Positions 38,405 through 47,291 of a stretch of DNA of 53,351 nucleotides are shown in pieces (the first letter of the stretch is position 1; each line of letters opens with the position of its first letter). Made by a program: the position numbers and the translations under genes. This stretch comes from Candidatus Daviesbacteria bacterium (lineage in GTDB: Bacteria; Patescibacteriota; Microgenomatia; Daviesbacterales; UBA10151): assembly GCA_016195715.1 (NCBI GenBank), contig JACPZA010000005.1, positions 1 to 53,351 of the forward strand, in the 5' to 3' direction. The notes beneath the pieces are model-generated. The model saw only the letters and a program-made list of their open reading frames with translations, made no database searches and was not told the DNA's origin.

Positions 38405-40654
38405 ATGAAAAGGTTAGTTCTCATCGATGGAAACGCATTACTTCATAGAGCTTATCATGCTACTCCTCCTTTAACTACGAAAGCTGGGGAGTTAGTCAAC
38501 GGCGTTTATGGATTTACCTCGATGTTGCTTCGTTCAATTACAGATTTAAAACCAGATTTTATTGGCATTGCTTGGGACAAAAAAGCACCCACTTTTAGAC
38601 ATCAAGTTTATACTCAATATAAAGCCACGCGTGGGCCAGTGGATGATGGGTTAAGTTCTCAATATAAAAGAGTTCATGAAGTTGTTGATGCATTAAATAT
38701 TCCAGAGTTTGAGCTAGCTGGTTTTGAAGCTGATGATTTAATTGGTACGTTAGCAACCCAAGCTGTTAAAAAAGAAAAAAATATTGAAGTAATTGTAGTA
38801 ACAGGAGACCGGGATATTATGCAGATCATTGATAAAAATATCAAAATTTTAATGCCTAAAAAAACTTTACAAGATGTTGGATTATATGGCGAAGGGGAAT
38901 TTTTCTTAAGGTTTGGTTTTGAACCAAAGCAAATTATAGATTATAAAGCTTTAGCTGGTGATCAATCAGATAATATCCCTGGAGTAGCTGGAATTGGTGA
39001 GGTAACTGCGACCAAATTAATTAAACAGTTTGGTTCTGTTGAAAAAATTTATATTAAAGAAAACTTAGCCAGTTTGCCAGAGCGAACTAAAACTTTACTC
39101 GCTGAAGGAGCAGAGTCAGCAGTTTTAAGTAAAAAATTAGCTACATTAGATTTAAATGCGCCAATAAAGCTGAATTTAGCTAAGTGTGTTGTCTCTGATT
39201 ATGATCAAGCAAAAGCCATTAAACTTTTTGAAGAACTTCAATTTAAAAGTTTGATTTCCAGACTCCCTGGCATCGCTCAAGGTCCTGCCGCTTCGGTATC
39301 TCAGGTGCGTCCTCGTCTGCTAACAAGCAAGACTGCGGTCGACGCTCGGGATCTCGCTCCTTCAGTGCCACCCCTAAAAACATCTGTCACTCAAAATCAA
39401 GCTACTACAAATTTAGATTTGGAAGTAGAAAAAGTTTTGCAAAAAATGTCAAAAGTGGGGATTTTAATTGATCTAAAATTTTTAGATAGTTTTGGGAAAG
39501 ATTTAAAAGTTAAACTTGCTAAAACTGAGAAAGAGATTTATAAATACATTGGTCATGAGTTTAATTTAAATTCTCCCAAACAACTTTCTGAAGTATTATT
39601 TGATGAGTTGCATTTACCAGTATTTAGAAAGACCAAAACTGGCCGTTCAACGGATGAAGCTACTTTAAATGAGCTCTCTGCTGCCCATCCAGCTGTATCT
39701 TTAATTTTAGAGTATCGCCAGCTTTTTAAGTTAATATCAACTTATGTTGATACACTACCTAAATATGTAGATAAGCAGAGCTTGAAAGCTAACGCTTTTA
39801 AAAAAGCTAGGATTCACTCCACTTTTAATGTTGAGGGCGCAGCCACTGGCAGGCTATCTTCTCAAGATCCAAATTTACAAAATATTCCAGTTAAAGGTAC
39901 ACTTGGTGGAGAGTTACGTAAAGCCTTTATTGCTCCAAAAAATAAAATTTTACTTGGAGCTGATTATTCCCAAATTGAGCTTCGGATCATGGCACATTTA
40001 GCTGATGACCCAGGGCTTAAAAAAGCTTTTCAAGAAGGTTTGGATATCCATAGCGCAACGGCTGCTAAAATTTTTAAAGTTCCAGTTGAAAAAATTTCTA
40101 AAGAGCAAAGATTAGTTGGTAAAACCATGAATTTTGCGACTTTATATGGTCAAGGTCCAAGAGCGCTGTCCCAGCAATTAAAAGTTGATTTTCAAACAGC
40201 CAGGCAATTAATTGCTGAATATTTTGAACAGTTTCCTAAAGTTAGAGAATGGATGCAAAAGACACTTGAGTTTGGGATGAAAGAAGGTTATGTCCAAACT
40301 TTGTGGGGAAGAAAAAGATTTATTCCAGAACTCCAAGCTTCCAATAAAATGATCCAATCAGCCGGGGAGCGAATGGCAGTTAATATGCCAGTCCAAGGAA
40401 CTTGCGCTGATATGATCAAAAAAGCCATGGTGGAAATAGATAAAAATTTAAAAGGTGAGGGTTGTGTAATGATTTTACAAGTTCATGATGAATTGTTGTT
40501 TGAGTGTGATGGTTTGGCAAGCTCAGCAAAGGTTCTAGAAATTGCTAAATTAATTTGTGACAAAATGGAGAATGCTATTAAGCTTTCTGTGCCAATCAAA
40601 GTAGATTTAAAAGTTGGCAAAAACTGGGGAGAGATGGAAAGGTTAAGTTTATGA
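38405..40654 (+). CDS. polA: DNA polymerase I, without a 3'-5' proofreading domain
   Basis: It replaces RNA primers and fills gaps. The 5' nuclease is residues 1-290 (LIDGNALLHRAYHA, FEADDLIGTL, GDQSDNIPGV). The polymerase is about 350-749: DYSQIELRIMAHLA (motif A), KTMNFATLYGQGP (motif B) and QVHDELLFE (motif C). Only about 60 residues join them, so no exonuclease domain, even a decayed one, is present. The linker is encoded by a visibly G+C-rich stretch (39270-39360) unlike the rest of the gene. TACAAT (38393-38398) ends six bases before the ATG. The next gene overlaps by four bases. Confidence 0.95.
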   Translation: MKRLVLIDGNALLHRAYHATPPLTTKAGELVNGVYGFTSMLLRSITDLKPDFIGIAWDKKAPTFRHQVYTQYKATRGPVDDGLSSQYKRVHEVVDALNIPEFELAGFEADDLIGTLATQAVKKEKNIEVIVVTGDRDIMQIIDKNIKILMPKKTLQDVGLYGEGEFFLRFGFEPKQIIDYKALAGDQSDNIPGVAGIGEVTATKLIKQFGSVEKIYIKENLASLPERTKTLLAEGAESAVLSKKLATLDLNAPIKLNLAKCVVSDYDQAKAIKLFEELQFKSLISRLPGIAQGPAASVSQVRPRLLTSKTAVDARDLAPSVPPLKTSVTQNQATTNLDLEVEKVLQKMSKVGILIDLKFLDSFGKDLKVKLAKTEKEIYKYIGHEFNLNSPKQLSEVLFDELHLPVFRKTKTGRSTDEATLNELSAAHPAVSLILEYRQLFKLISTYVDTLPKYVDKQSLKANAFKKARIHSTFNVEGAATGRLSSQDPNLQNIPVKGTLGGELRKAFIAPKNKILLGADYSQIELRIMAHLADDPGLKKAFQEGLDIHSATAAKIFKVPVEKISKEQRLVGKTMNFATLYGQGPRALSQQLKVDFQTARQLIAEYFEQFPKVREWMQKTLEFGMKEGYVQTLWGRKRFIPELQASNKMIQSAGERMAVNMPVQGTCADMIKKAMVEIDKNLKGEGCVMILQVHDELLFECDGLASSAKVLEIAKLICDKMENAIKLSVPIKVDLKVGKNWGEMERLSL
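39270..39360 (+). repeat. G+C-rich repeat-like island inside polA
   Basis: Within an A+T-rich gene, these 90 bases contain CTTCGG, GTGCGTCCTCGTC, GACTGCGGTCGACGC and GGGATCTCGC. The words CGACGC and GGATCTC recur in the same order in a glycosyltransferase gene (45251-45263). It stays in frame and encodes the Ala/Pro/Arg-rich linker between domains. Confidence 0.4.
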
Positions 40655-41016
40655 GTCCGGAAAGAAAACCTAAAAAAGGCTTCTTCGGCAAAAAGTTTGA
40701 ATTGCCAGATGAAGCTTGGGGTGGGGATTTAAGTCCTGGAGTGGGTGAGCATGCAACAGAAATGCCAAGCTACCGGGGAGATTTAGAGGCAGATAGCTTA
40801 TATTATGCTTTACAGGCAGGGTTAGTAGAAGAAGCTTTAAAGCGTGATCAGGTTATTGGTGCAAGACTTTTCGGGAACAAAAAAACTTTAATTTTTGGTA
40901 GTTTAGCTGCTGTTGGTCTAGTTGCTGGAGGAGTTTTGCTTTACAAAAATAGAGATGAAGCAATAGAGATTTTAAGAAAAGCTGGTAGAGCAATGAAGCC
41001 AAAAGATAAACCTTAA
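40651..41016 (+). CDS. Small membrane protein coupled to polA
   Basis: The 121-residue product has a polar, acidic first 70 residues, one membrane helix (about 83-100, LIFGSLAAVGLVAGGVLLY) and a basic tail. No family is recognised. Its ATG overlaps the polA stop in an ATGA arrangement, so it depends on polA transcription and translation. It ends four bases into the converging membrane protein gene. Confidence 0.6.
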   Translation: MSPERKPKKGFFGKKFELPDEAWGGDLSPGVGEHATEMPSYRGDLEADSLYYALQAGLVEEALKRDQVIGARLFGNKKTLIFGSLAAVGLVAGGVLLYKNRDEAIEILRKAGRAMKPKDKP

Positions 41017-41921
41017 ACCATCATTTTTTTGACCTCGCGCATCTCTATGCTAAATCTGATGAAATTAGTTTTTTCTAGGATTAAAAATATTAACCAAATT
41101 AAAGGATTTAATAATAATTCCATTATTGATAAGAAAAAACTCAGGGAAAAATAAAGCAGCAGGGAGAGTCCAAAAGGAATAAATTGTTTATATGGAGCAA
41201 TAATATTTTGCAGTTGGTTATTAACTGTATCTTTAATTAATGAGCTAGGACTCGTTTGAGTAGTGCTTAAATTATTTAACAAACTTGGATCAATTCCAGC
41301 TTGTTTGAGTAAACTTGGATTTTGTTTTAATAAATTAAGCTGATCAGAGCTAACACCCGGTAAATTATTTTGGAGTGAATTTAGATCATTGTTTTGACTT
41401 TGGGGAACAAACTTTAGCGCATTATCAATTAAAGAGTCTGGAATTTTAAAGCCATTTTTTTCTATATCTTGATTAATAGATAAAAAATAACCAATTGAAG
41501 CAATGATAATTAAAAGTGAAGCTAGTTGCTTAATAGATGGAGTAAGTAAAGTAGTTGGATGAAAATTTAAGTAAGTTATAAGTTGGTTTCTAAGCGGTAA
41601 AAAAATTAGCGAAAATGCCAGTAAACTAAGCCCTCCAAGTACTATATTTATATTACTAGGTAAAAAAAATATTAAAATTACAGAGCCTAACAAGCTTAAA
41701 GGTAGCGAGTAGATCCAATCTTGGACAAAACTAGAAAAAAGTATAAAAAATAAACTAGAAATTAAAGCTAAAGCTGTTAAAGTTAAAAGAGCAATCAAAG
41801 TATCTAAACTCAAAGAAAAAACCAAATTAGGAATTTTTAAAACTAGATCTAGCTGGCTCCCAAAAAAGGCAAAGCTAATTAAAAAAATTGGAGCAAAGGT
41901 AAATTTTTTTAATAAATTCAT
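41013..41921 (-). CDS. Multi-pass membrane protein with an extracytoplasmic loop, unknown
   Basis: Hydrophobic helices lie at about 10-28, 40-65, 72-90, 95-112, 140-155 and two near the C-terminus (242-262, 265-285). A long polar Asn/Ser/Gln-rich loop (about 160-240) with several LLKQ and SLLNNL repeats lies between the last groups. The end is basic. I know no family for it. Its origin in a region of tightly packed genes and the 4-bp overlap with the converging neighbour suggest normal selection. Confidence 0.55.
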   Translation of the reverse strand: MNLLKKFTFAPIFLISFAFFGSQLDLVLKIPNLVFSLSLDTLIALLTLTALALISSLFFILFSSFVQDWIYSLPLSLLGSVILIFFLPSNINIVLGGLSLLAFSLIFLPLRNQLITYLNFHPTTLLTPSIKQLASLLIIIASIGYFLSINQDIEKNGFKIPDSLIDNALKFVPQSQNNDLNSLQNNLPGVSSDQLNLLKQNPSLLKQAGIDPSLLNNLSTTQTSPSSLIKDTVNNQLQNIIAPYKQFIPFGLSLLLYFSLSFFLSIMELLLNPLIWLIFLILEKTNFIRFSIEMREVKKMMV

Positions 41922-41971
41922 TGATGTGGCTCTCGACTAGACTAAAACAATAATTTAATATTAGCAGATAA

Positions 41972-42505
41972 ATGAAAACCTATGCTAATTTAAGTCGAGC
42001 AGAGCGAATTGAAAAAGTTATGCAAACTAGAAGAGCAGATTTAGCGCTAGTTTTAGAAAATTTAGCAGAGGATTTAAATATTTCAGCAATTTTAAGAACG
42101 GCAGAGAGTTTTGGAGTGGGCAAAATATGTGTTATCCACGCTGAAGGTAAACTTCCTAAAATCTCTAAAAATACTTCTTCTGGTGCATCAAAGTGGCTTG
42201 ATGTAAAAAATTTTACTTCATTAAAGAAGTGTATCAATGAACTTAAAAAAGATAGATTTAAAATAATAGCAGCACTTGTTGACCCTGATGCAAAAGTGTT
42301 ATGGGAGCAAAAATTTAATGGTAAGATCGCAATTTTAGTCGGTAATGAAGCTTTAGGAATGAGTGAGGAAGCCAAGAAATTAGTTGATGAAAATATTTAT
42401 CTGCCAATGTTTGGGTTAACTGAAAGTTTAAATGTCTCAGTTGCAGCAGCAATATTTTTGTATGAAGTTATCAGACAAAAAGAAAAAGTGACAAGTAACA
42501 ACTAA
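41972..42505 (+). CDS. SpoU-family RNA 2'-O-methyltransferase, TrmH-like
   Basis: It should methylate a ribose 2'-OH in tRNA or rRNA using SAM; TrmH acts on G18 of tRNA. The three SpoU motifs are present: NISAILRTAESFGV (about 36-49), ILVGNEALGMS (about 115-125) and IYLPMFGLTESLNVSVAAAI (about 136-155), which together form the trefoil knot. The size (177 residues) fits a minimal SpoU enzyme without an accessory RNA-binding domain. The N-terminal extension is short. Confidence 0.85.
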   Translation: MKTYANLSRAERIEKVMQTRRADLALVLENLAEDLNISAILRTAESFGVGKICVIHAEGKLPKISKNTSSGASKWLDVKNFTSLKKCINELKKDRFKIIAALVDPDAKVLWEQKFNGKIAILVGNEALGMSEEAKKLVDENIYLPMFGLTESLNVSVAAAIFLYEVIRQKEKVTSNN

Positions 42506-42523
42506 CGAGTTAAAATACTTCAT

Positions 42524-43339
42524 ATGAAAACTTTAGTCACCCATATTAATCCTCATTTAGATGATATAGTTGGCATTTGGTTGGTTAAAAAATTTATGCC
42601 AGACTTTGAAGATAGCAAAATAGAATTTATTAGTGCAGAGCAAGGTAAATCTGGGTTGTCTGATTCTGATGATAAATTATTTATTGGAGTAGGGATGGGT
42701 AAGTTTGATGAACATAAAGGGGATTTAGATGAATCAGCTGGATCTTTAGTCTGGAAATATTTAAAACAAAATAGTTTTGCACCAAGCGATGAAATATCTC
42801 AAAAAGCTTTAGCTGAACTTTCAGAGTGGAATAGGTTAATTGATACTGGCAAAGCACCTATTACAGAGTTTAGCGAATTTAGTGTCCAATCTTTTATCCG
42901 TTCACAAGATAGTCAAGACGTCAGTTCTCTAAAATCAACTGAACTTGGTTTAGAAATTTTAGATAGAATTTTTGCAATTTTAAAAGCTCAACAACAAGCG
43001 CTAAAAGATTGGGAAAAAAGGCAAGAGTTTGAAACAAAATTTGGCAAAACTATTGCAGTTAAATCTAGCGCTGTAGATAGAGCTTTTTGTAAAAGAGAGG
43101 GAAGCGCTAATTTATATTTGATTTTTGATCCTAAAAACACTTCAGTTCAATTTTTTACTCCTTCTTTTGATAGAGATCTTGAGCCTATTTATATAAAAGT
43201 TAAAAGTTTAGACAAAGAAGCCAATTGGTTTTTGCATCAATCTCATCACATGGTAATTTGTGGATCTTCCTCTGCTCCTGAATCTAAAAAAACTAAATTA
43301 AGCTTTGAGCAGTTAATAGAAATTGCTAAAACTATCTAG
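42524..43339 (+). CDS. DHH/MYG1-like uncharacterised protein
   Basis: The opening THINPHLDDIVGIWLVKKFMP, later KFDEHKGDLDESAGSLVW and the C-terminal WFLHQSHHMVICGSSSAPE give a pattern of His and Asp residues like that of DHH-type and MYG1 phosphoesterases, which hold metals. I recall similar sequences as a recurrent CPR family without assigned role. Middle region 75-180 is helical. A TAAAAT box ends seven bases before the ATG, indicating a leaderless start. Activity as a nuclease or phosphatase is inference. Confidence 0.6.
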   Translation: MKTLVTHINPHLDDIVGIWLVKKFMPDFEDSKIEFISAEQGKSGLSDSDDKLFIGVGMGKFDEHKGDLDESAGSLVWKYLKQNSFAPSDEISQKALAELSEWNRLIDTGKAPITEFSEFSVQSFIRSQDSQDVSSLKSTELGLEILDRIFAILKAQQQALKDWEKRQEFETKFGKTIAVKSSAVDRAFCKREGSANLYLIFDPKNTSVQFFTPSFDRDLEPIYIKVKSLDKEANWFLHQSHHMVICGSSSAPESKKTKLSFEQLIEIAKTI

Positions 43340-43356
43340 TGAGGTGAATTTTAATT

Positions 43357-43524
43357 ATGTGTTTTAACTGTGGGTGTGGAATGCCAGCAGATGATATGGG
43401 TGATCCTAAAAATATTACTGAAAAAACTTTTCAAGAAGCAGCTAAAGCTTCTGGACAATCAGTAGAAGAAGCAAAGAAAAACGCTTTAAAAATACTAAAG
43501 CGCCAAATTGGTGACAAAGAGTAA
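43357..43524 (+). CDS. 55-residue protein with CxxCxC motif
   Basis: The product starts MCFNCGCGMPADDMGD and continues as a helix FQEAAKASGQSVEEAKKNALKILKRQ. The three Cys could hold half of a zinc site or bind a metal on dimerisation. I recognise similar small proteins in CPR bacteria and archaea, of unknown role. GAGGTGA lies 12 bases before the ATG, a strong ribosome-binding site. Its stop overlaps the AlkD start in TAATG, so the two are translationally coupled. Confidence 0.75.
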   Translation: MCFNCGCGMPADDMGDPKNITEKTFQEAAKASGQSVEEAKKNALKILKRQIGDKE

Positions 43525-44231
43525 TGTTGAATAAATTTCACCAAGAGATTTCAGATCAGATAAAAAGTAACTCCAGACCTTCTAAAAATCTCTACCAAGG
43601 AGATAGTTATGTTAGCAGTGGACATGAATATTATTATGTTTCTGTACCCAAATTTAGAGAAATAGCTAAAAATTGGGCAGTTCAAAACAAGGATATCTCT
43701 ATCTCAGCTTTATTAGAAGTACTTGATTCAATAATAAAAGGTAAATCTTATGAGGAGAAGATAATGGCAGGGATAATTCTTGATTATTTACCAAAACAAA
43801 GATCTCAGCTAGATCCTCAATTTTATAATAAATGGCTAGATTATTTAGTCGGCTGGGCTGAAATAGATTCTTTATGCCAATCAGCATTTAGCTCCAAAGA
43901 AATACTTTCAAAATGGAACCAATGGGAAAAATTGATTATAGATTTTTCACAAGATCAAAACATCTCTAAAAGAAGGGCTAGCTTAGTTTTATTAACAAGT
44001 CCAGTCGGGCAAAGTGATAATCAAAGATTAGCAGATTTAAGTTTTCAAATTATAGATAAATTAAAATCTGAAAAAGATATTTTGATCACTAAAGCAATTT
44101 CTTGGCTACTTAGAAGTTTAATTAAAAATCATAAAAATAGATTACAGGAATATTTAAAACAAAATATGAATTCTTTACCAAAAATAGCCATCAGGGAAAC
44201 TAAAAATAAGCTCCTAAAAGGCAAAAAGTAG
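43524..44231 (+). CDS. DNA alkylation repair protein, AlkD family
   Basis: AlkD glycosylases built of HEAT-like helical repeats remove bulky or cationic alkylated bases. Landmarks: YYVSVPKFREIAKNWA near the start, WLDYLVGWAEIDSLCQ (about 107-122, with the Trp and Asp used in catalysis), ISKRRASLVLLTSPV and DILITKAISWLLRSLIKNHK. The C-terminal AIRETKNKLLKGKK is basic. Length (235) fits. The gene shares a start/stop with the CxxCxC protein, which may be a functional partner. Confidence 0.85.
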   Translation: MLNKFHQEISDQIKSNSRPSKNLYQGDSYVSSGHEYYYVSVPKFREIAKNWAVQNKDISISALLEVLDSIIKGKSYEEKIMAGIILDYLPKQRSQLDPQFYNKWLDYLVGWAEIDSLCQSAFSSKEILSKWNQWEKLIIDFSQDQNISKRRASLVLLTSPVGQSDNQRLADLSFQIIDKLKSEKDILITKAISWLLRSLIKNHKNRLQEYLKQNMNSLPKIAIRETKNKLLKGKK

Positions 44232-44260
44232 TTGACCTATAGCAATTAAATTGGTATAGT
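44232..44260 (+). promoter_or_regulatory. Promoter of the unknown gene at 44272
   Basis: TTGACC (44232-44237), 17 bp, TATAGT (44255-44260), 11 bases to the ATG. Transcription should begin about four bases before the start codon. Confidence 0.65.
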
Positions 44261-44271
44261 TCTGGTTTAAT

Positions 44272-44628
44272 ATGTCAAATAATAGTCGGGAGAGATTATT
44301 ACGAGCTTATGCAAAAGCTAATACTTCTTATTCAGTACCGCTGAGAGCTTCTGGTCTTCGAGATTGGGATGTAGTAGCTTACTCTAGATACACAAAGGAA
44401 GATGATCATGAAGCAGCCCAATCACTTCTGGATTTAGGAGTCGATGGTAGAGATATAGAGCGTACACAGCGATACTGGGAAAGAGGAAATATTAAGCCAA
44501 CCAGGCTAGAGGCTGCTTTAGCTTATTATACAGAAATGTTTGGTCCTTCTCAGGCTCTGTTTAGAAGAGAGCGAGAGCTGCTAAAAGGGAAATCTCACTC
44601 TACTAAAAGTAAAAGATATAGAAGATAA
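44272..44628 (+). CDS. Small basic protein, unknown
   Basis: The 118 residues are highly charged and helical, with paired Arg and a basic C-terminal tail (KGKSHSTKSKRYRR) that could bind nucleic acid. A middle segment (EAAQSLLDLGVDGRDIERTQRYW) looks like two helices with a turn, but I do not recognise a helix-turn-helix family. No membrane helix. It is a single gene between AlkD and a glycosyltransferase. Confidence 0.5.
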   Translation: MSNNSRERLLRAYAKANTSYSVPLRASGLRDWDVVAYSRYTKEDDHEAAQSLLDLGVDGRDIERTQRYWERGNIKPTRLEAALAYYTEMFGPSQALFRRERELLKGKSHSTKSKRYRR

Positions 44629-44660
44629 CTTAACCTGCCATTTGCTACAATTACCTATAG

Positions 44661-45788
44661 ATGAAAGTTGCGCTAGTTCATGATTATTTAATTGAATTTG
44701 GTGGTGCTGAGAGAGTTCTGGAAGCTTTGCATGAGATTTTTCCAGAAGCGCCAATTTTTACAGCTTACTTTAATTTAAATTTGCTTGGTCCACATAAAGA
44801 TAGAGTTAAAAACTGGGATTTAAAATCTTCTTGGCTACAAAATTTTCCCTTGGCTAGAAAATTAATCTCACCATTTAGAATTTTTGCTCCAGCAATTTTT
44901 GAAAGTTTTGATTTAACTGAGTTTGATTTGGTCATCTCATCTTGTAACACTTACTACTCAAAAGCTGTGATAACTCGTCAAGATGCACTTCATTTAAGTT
45001 ATATTCATACTCCGCCCAGATATTTATATGGATTTACAACTTCTTTTAACTATAAAAAACATTGGTGGACTAGAGTAGTTGGTGAGTTAATGAATCACAT
45101 TTTGCGAGTTTATGATTTTGAAGTTTCTCAGAGACCGGATATTTTAATCGCTAATTCTAAAAATGTTCAGGAAAGAATTAATAAGTTTTACAGAAGAGAT
45201 AGTGTAGTTATTTATCCACCAGTCTCTCTCCTTCATCCGCAGAAGCTTGCGACGCAGGATCTCAAGAAAAATTATTATTTATCTTTATCTAGATTGATAA
45301 GAGGAAAAGGAGTTGAAATTATTGTGGCAGCTTGTACAAAGTTAAATCTGCCTCTAAAAGTAGTAGGATCTGGTAAAGAATTAGATAATTTAAAAAAAAT
45401 TGCTGGCAAATCAATAGAATTTTTAGGTCATGTTGACGATCAAAAAAGAGTAGAACTTTTAACTTCAGCTAAAGCTTTAATTGTGGCTTCAGAAGATGAA
45501 GATTTTGGAATAACTGCAGTTGAGTCAATGGCTTCTGGCACACCAGTTATTGCTGTCAAAGCTGGGGGATATTTAGAGACGGTAATTGAAAATAAAACTG
45601 GAATATTTTTTGAAAAAGCTTCAGCAGAATCATTGATGGAAGCATTAGAGAAATTTGATCAAAGTAAATTTAAAGCAGAAGATTTAAAAAAACATTCAGA
45701 AAAATTTTCCAAAGAAAGATTTAAAAAAGAGATACTTGATCTAGTGAATAAACATTATGCCGGAGCTTCCAGAAGTAGAGACTATTAA
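44661..45788 (+). CDS. Glycosyltransferase family 4
   Basis: A GT-B enzyme: MKVALVHDYLIEFGGAERVLEAL opens the acceptor half. The donor half has YLSLSRLIRGKGVEIIVAAC, VVGSGKELDNL, IEFLGHVDDQKRVELL and the SEDEDFGITAVESMASGTPVIA motif (about 268-290) with the catalytic-type E-x7-E. It likely builds cell-surface glycans. A short G+C-rich insert (45222-45264) encodes a loop between the halves. TACAAT ends nine bases before the ATG. It overlaps mutM by 32 bp. Confidence 0.85.
   Translation: MKVALVHDYLIEFGGAERVLEALHEIFPEAPIFTAYFNLNLLGPHKDRVKNWDLKSSWLQNFPLARKLISPFRIFAPAIFESFDLTEFDLVISSCNTYYSKAVITRQDALHLSYIHTPPRYLYGFTTSFNYKKHWWTRVVGELMNHILRVYDFEVSQRPDILIANSKNVQERINKFYRRDSVVIYPPVSLLHPQKLATQDLKKNYYLSLSRLIRGKGVEIIVAACTKLNLPLKVVGSGKELDNLKKIAGKSIEFLGHVDDQKRVELLTSAKALIVASEDEDFGITAVESMASGTPVIAVKAGGYLETVIENKTGIFFEKASAESLMEALEKFDQSKFKAEDLKKHSEKFSKERFKKEILDLVNKHYAGASRSRDY
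45222..45264 (+). repeat. G+C-rich repeat-like island in the family 4 glycosyltransferase
   Basis: Contains CATCCGCAGAAGCTTGCGACG followed by CAGGATCTC. CGACGC and GGATCTC recur in polA, CTTGCGACC in the MFS gene (48324-48332), and AAG...CGCAGG in the intergenic repeat at 50421. It adds an in-frame loop. Confidence 0.35.
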
Positions 45789-46500
45789 ATTAGGCCTTCA
45801 GAGAAAAATTATTGGTCTAAAAATTAAAAAAATCACTGTGCTAAACTCTAAAAGTTTTGAGGGAAATGAAAAATTACTAGAGGGTAAAAAAATACTCAAA
45901 ATTGATAGATTAGCTAAGGTTTTAAGGCTGGATTTTGATTGTAAGTTTTCGTTGTTAATTCATCTAAAAATGAGCGGACAGTTAATTTATCAGGGAAAAG
46001 ACAAATTTATTGGTGGACATCCAACGCTAGATATGCAAGGACAGATGCCAAATAAAAGTACCAGAGTGATTTTTGAATTTAGTGATGAAAAAAGTTTTTC
46101 CTGGCAAATTTTAAAAGAAAATTTATATAAACACAGAAATTTAAATATTAAAGTTGCCATACTTGATCAAAAAATAGTTTCTGGAATTGGGAATATTTAC
46201 GGCTGTGAAGCGCTATTTTTAGCTAAAATTCACCCTCAGACTAGAGTGAAAGACTTATCTGATAATCAATTTAAAAAGCTGCATCAAGCAATTATTGATT
46301 CATTAAGCTCTGGTATTAAACATGGTGGGTCAAGCAAAGTCCACTTTGTAAATGAAGCAGGCAAAAAAGGGCTGTTTTTAGATCATGCCTTTGTTTATGC
46401 CAGAGAAAATTTAGCTTGTAAAATTTGCAAAAATAAAATTCAAAAAATTAAACTGGCAGGTAGAGGAACCTATTTTTGCCCTAATTGCCAAAAGTCTTAA
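45757..46500 (+). CDS. mutM: Formamidopyrimidine-DNA glycosylase with a shortened middle
   Basis: It removes oxidised purines. The catalytic MPELPEVETI start (Pro2, Glu3) is intact, as are LAKVLRL (Lys), HLKMSGQLIY, the H2TH segment ILDQKIVSGIGNIYGCEALF and the zinc finger CKIC...CPNC with GRGTYF. At 247 residues it is about 25-30 short. The gap falls between the N-terminal domain (FSWQILKENLYK) and the H2TH domain, where the LGPEPL segment is missing. The DPRRFG loop is DEKSFS, so the Arg that fills the flipped-base gap is lost. It may be altered in activity. Overlaps the upstream glycosyltransferase by 32 bp. Confidence 0.85.
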   Translation: MPELPEVETIKLGLQRKIIGLKIKKITVLNSKSFEGNEKLLEGKKILKIDRLAKVLRLDFDCKFSLLIHLKMSGQLIYQGKDKFIGGHPTLDMQGQMPNKSTRVIFEFSDEKSFSWQILKENLYKHRNLNIKVAILDQKIVSGIGNIYGCEALFLAKIHPQTRVKDLSDNQFKKLHQAIIDSLSSGIKHGGSSKVHFVNEAGKKGLFLDHAFVYARENLACKICKNKIQKIKLAGRGTYFCPNCQKS

Positions 46501-47189
46501 GTAATTCTACCAACCCTTGCTAAAGTTTTTGCAGATGCTCCAAATTCTTCGGCGGTCCAGAATGGTAAGCGAAGTATAAAGCCATCTAATTGATGATCTT
46601 GAAGGCATCTAGCTCTAGCTGCAAAATAAGGCGTCTCTTCTGGAAAAAAACGCGCTAGAGCAACTAGACCAATTGGTGCATGATCAACTCGTTTTAAAGC
46701 CTTCTCAAATAATTGACGATGTGGCTCTCTTTCTGAAACTTTAGCGTCTAAAAGTTGAGCTAGCGACCTTAAGGAAACTTCTTGGAGATCTTGGTGCCAA
46801 GGAGATCTAATTTCTGCAAGCGTATCTCTTTTTGCAAAGCCAGCTACAGATGCAATCGCCCCAGTTGCCTTTATAACCCCTATTAAGTGAAGCAATTCGG
46901 CAACAGGTGCAGAATTAGCTTGGATTTGTTTATCAGTTTGTTGACTCCATTCGTCGGCTATTGTTACACAAGCTGTTTTAAGTCTAAGGGCAATTTCACC
47001 ACTTCCGGAATACCTTTGAGTTGCCAAATCAACCATTCTCGACGATAAGTTTTTATAACCATCTCTCAGAGGTGGAAAAACCTGGGTATCCAATCTTTCT
47101 AAACGCCTTCTGACAACTTCAGTCACTTCAGGTTGTGACATAGACCCTAGAGCTTCTTGAGCTTTATGTAGATTAGATCTTTCTAGCAT
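46497..47189 (-). CDS. Helical protein of unknown function
   Basis: The 230 residues are almost entirely amphipathic helices with many Arg, Glu, Leu and Ala. Segments such as ELLHLIGVIKATGAIASVAGFA and QEVSLRSLAQLLDAKV suggest a HEAT-like repeat, but no family is recognised. No signal peptide or membrane helix. It ends four bases into the converging mutM and has A+T-rich sequence shared with the divergent MFS gene upstream. Confidence 0.5.
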   Translation of the reverse strand: MLERSNLHKAQEALGSMSQPEVTEVVRRRLERLDTQVFPPLRDGYKNLSSRMVDLATQRYSGSGEIALRLKTACVTIADEWSQQTDKQIQANSAPVAELLHLIGVIKATGAIASVAGFAKRDTLAEIRSPWHQDLQEVSLRSLAQLLDAKVSEREPHRQLFEKALKRVDHAPIGLVALARFFPEETPYFAARARCLQDHQLDGFILRLPFWTAEEFGASAKTLARVGRIT

Positions 47190-47291
47190 TGAAATCTTAT
47201 ATCATAGTTGAAGCGAAAGAAGCAAATTTTAACATTTGTTTTCAACTTGCTATCTTCTTTTACAAAACGTAAAATTACCCTTAACCTTCTT

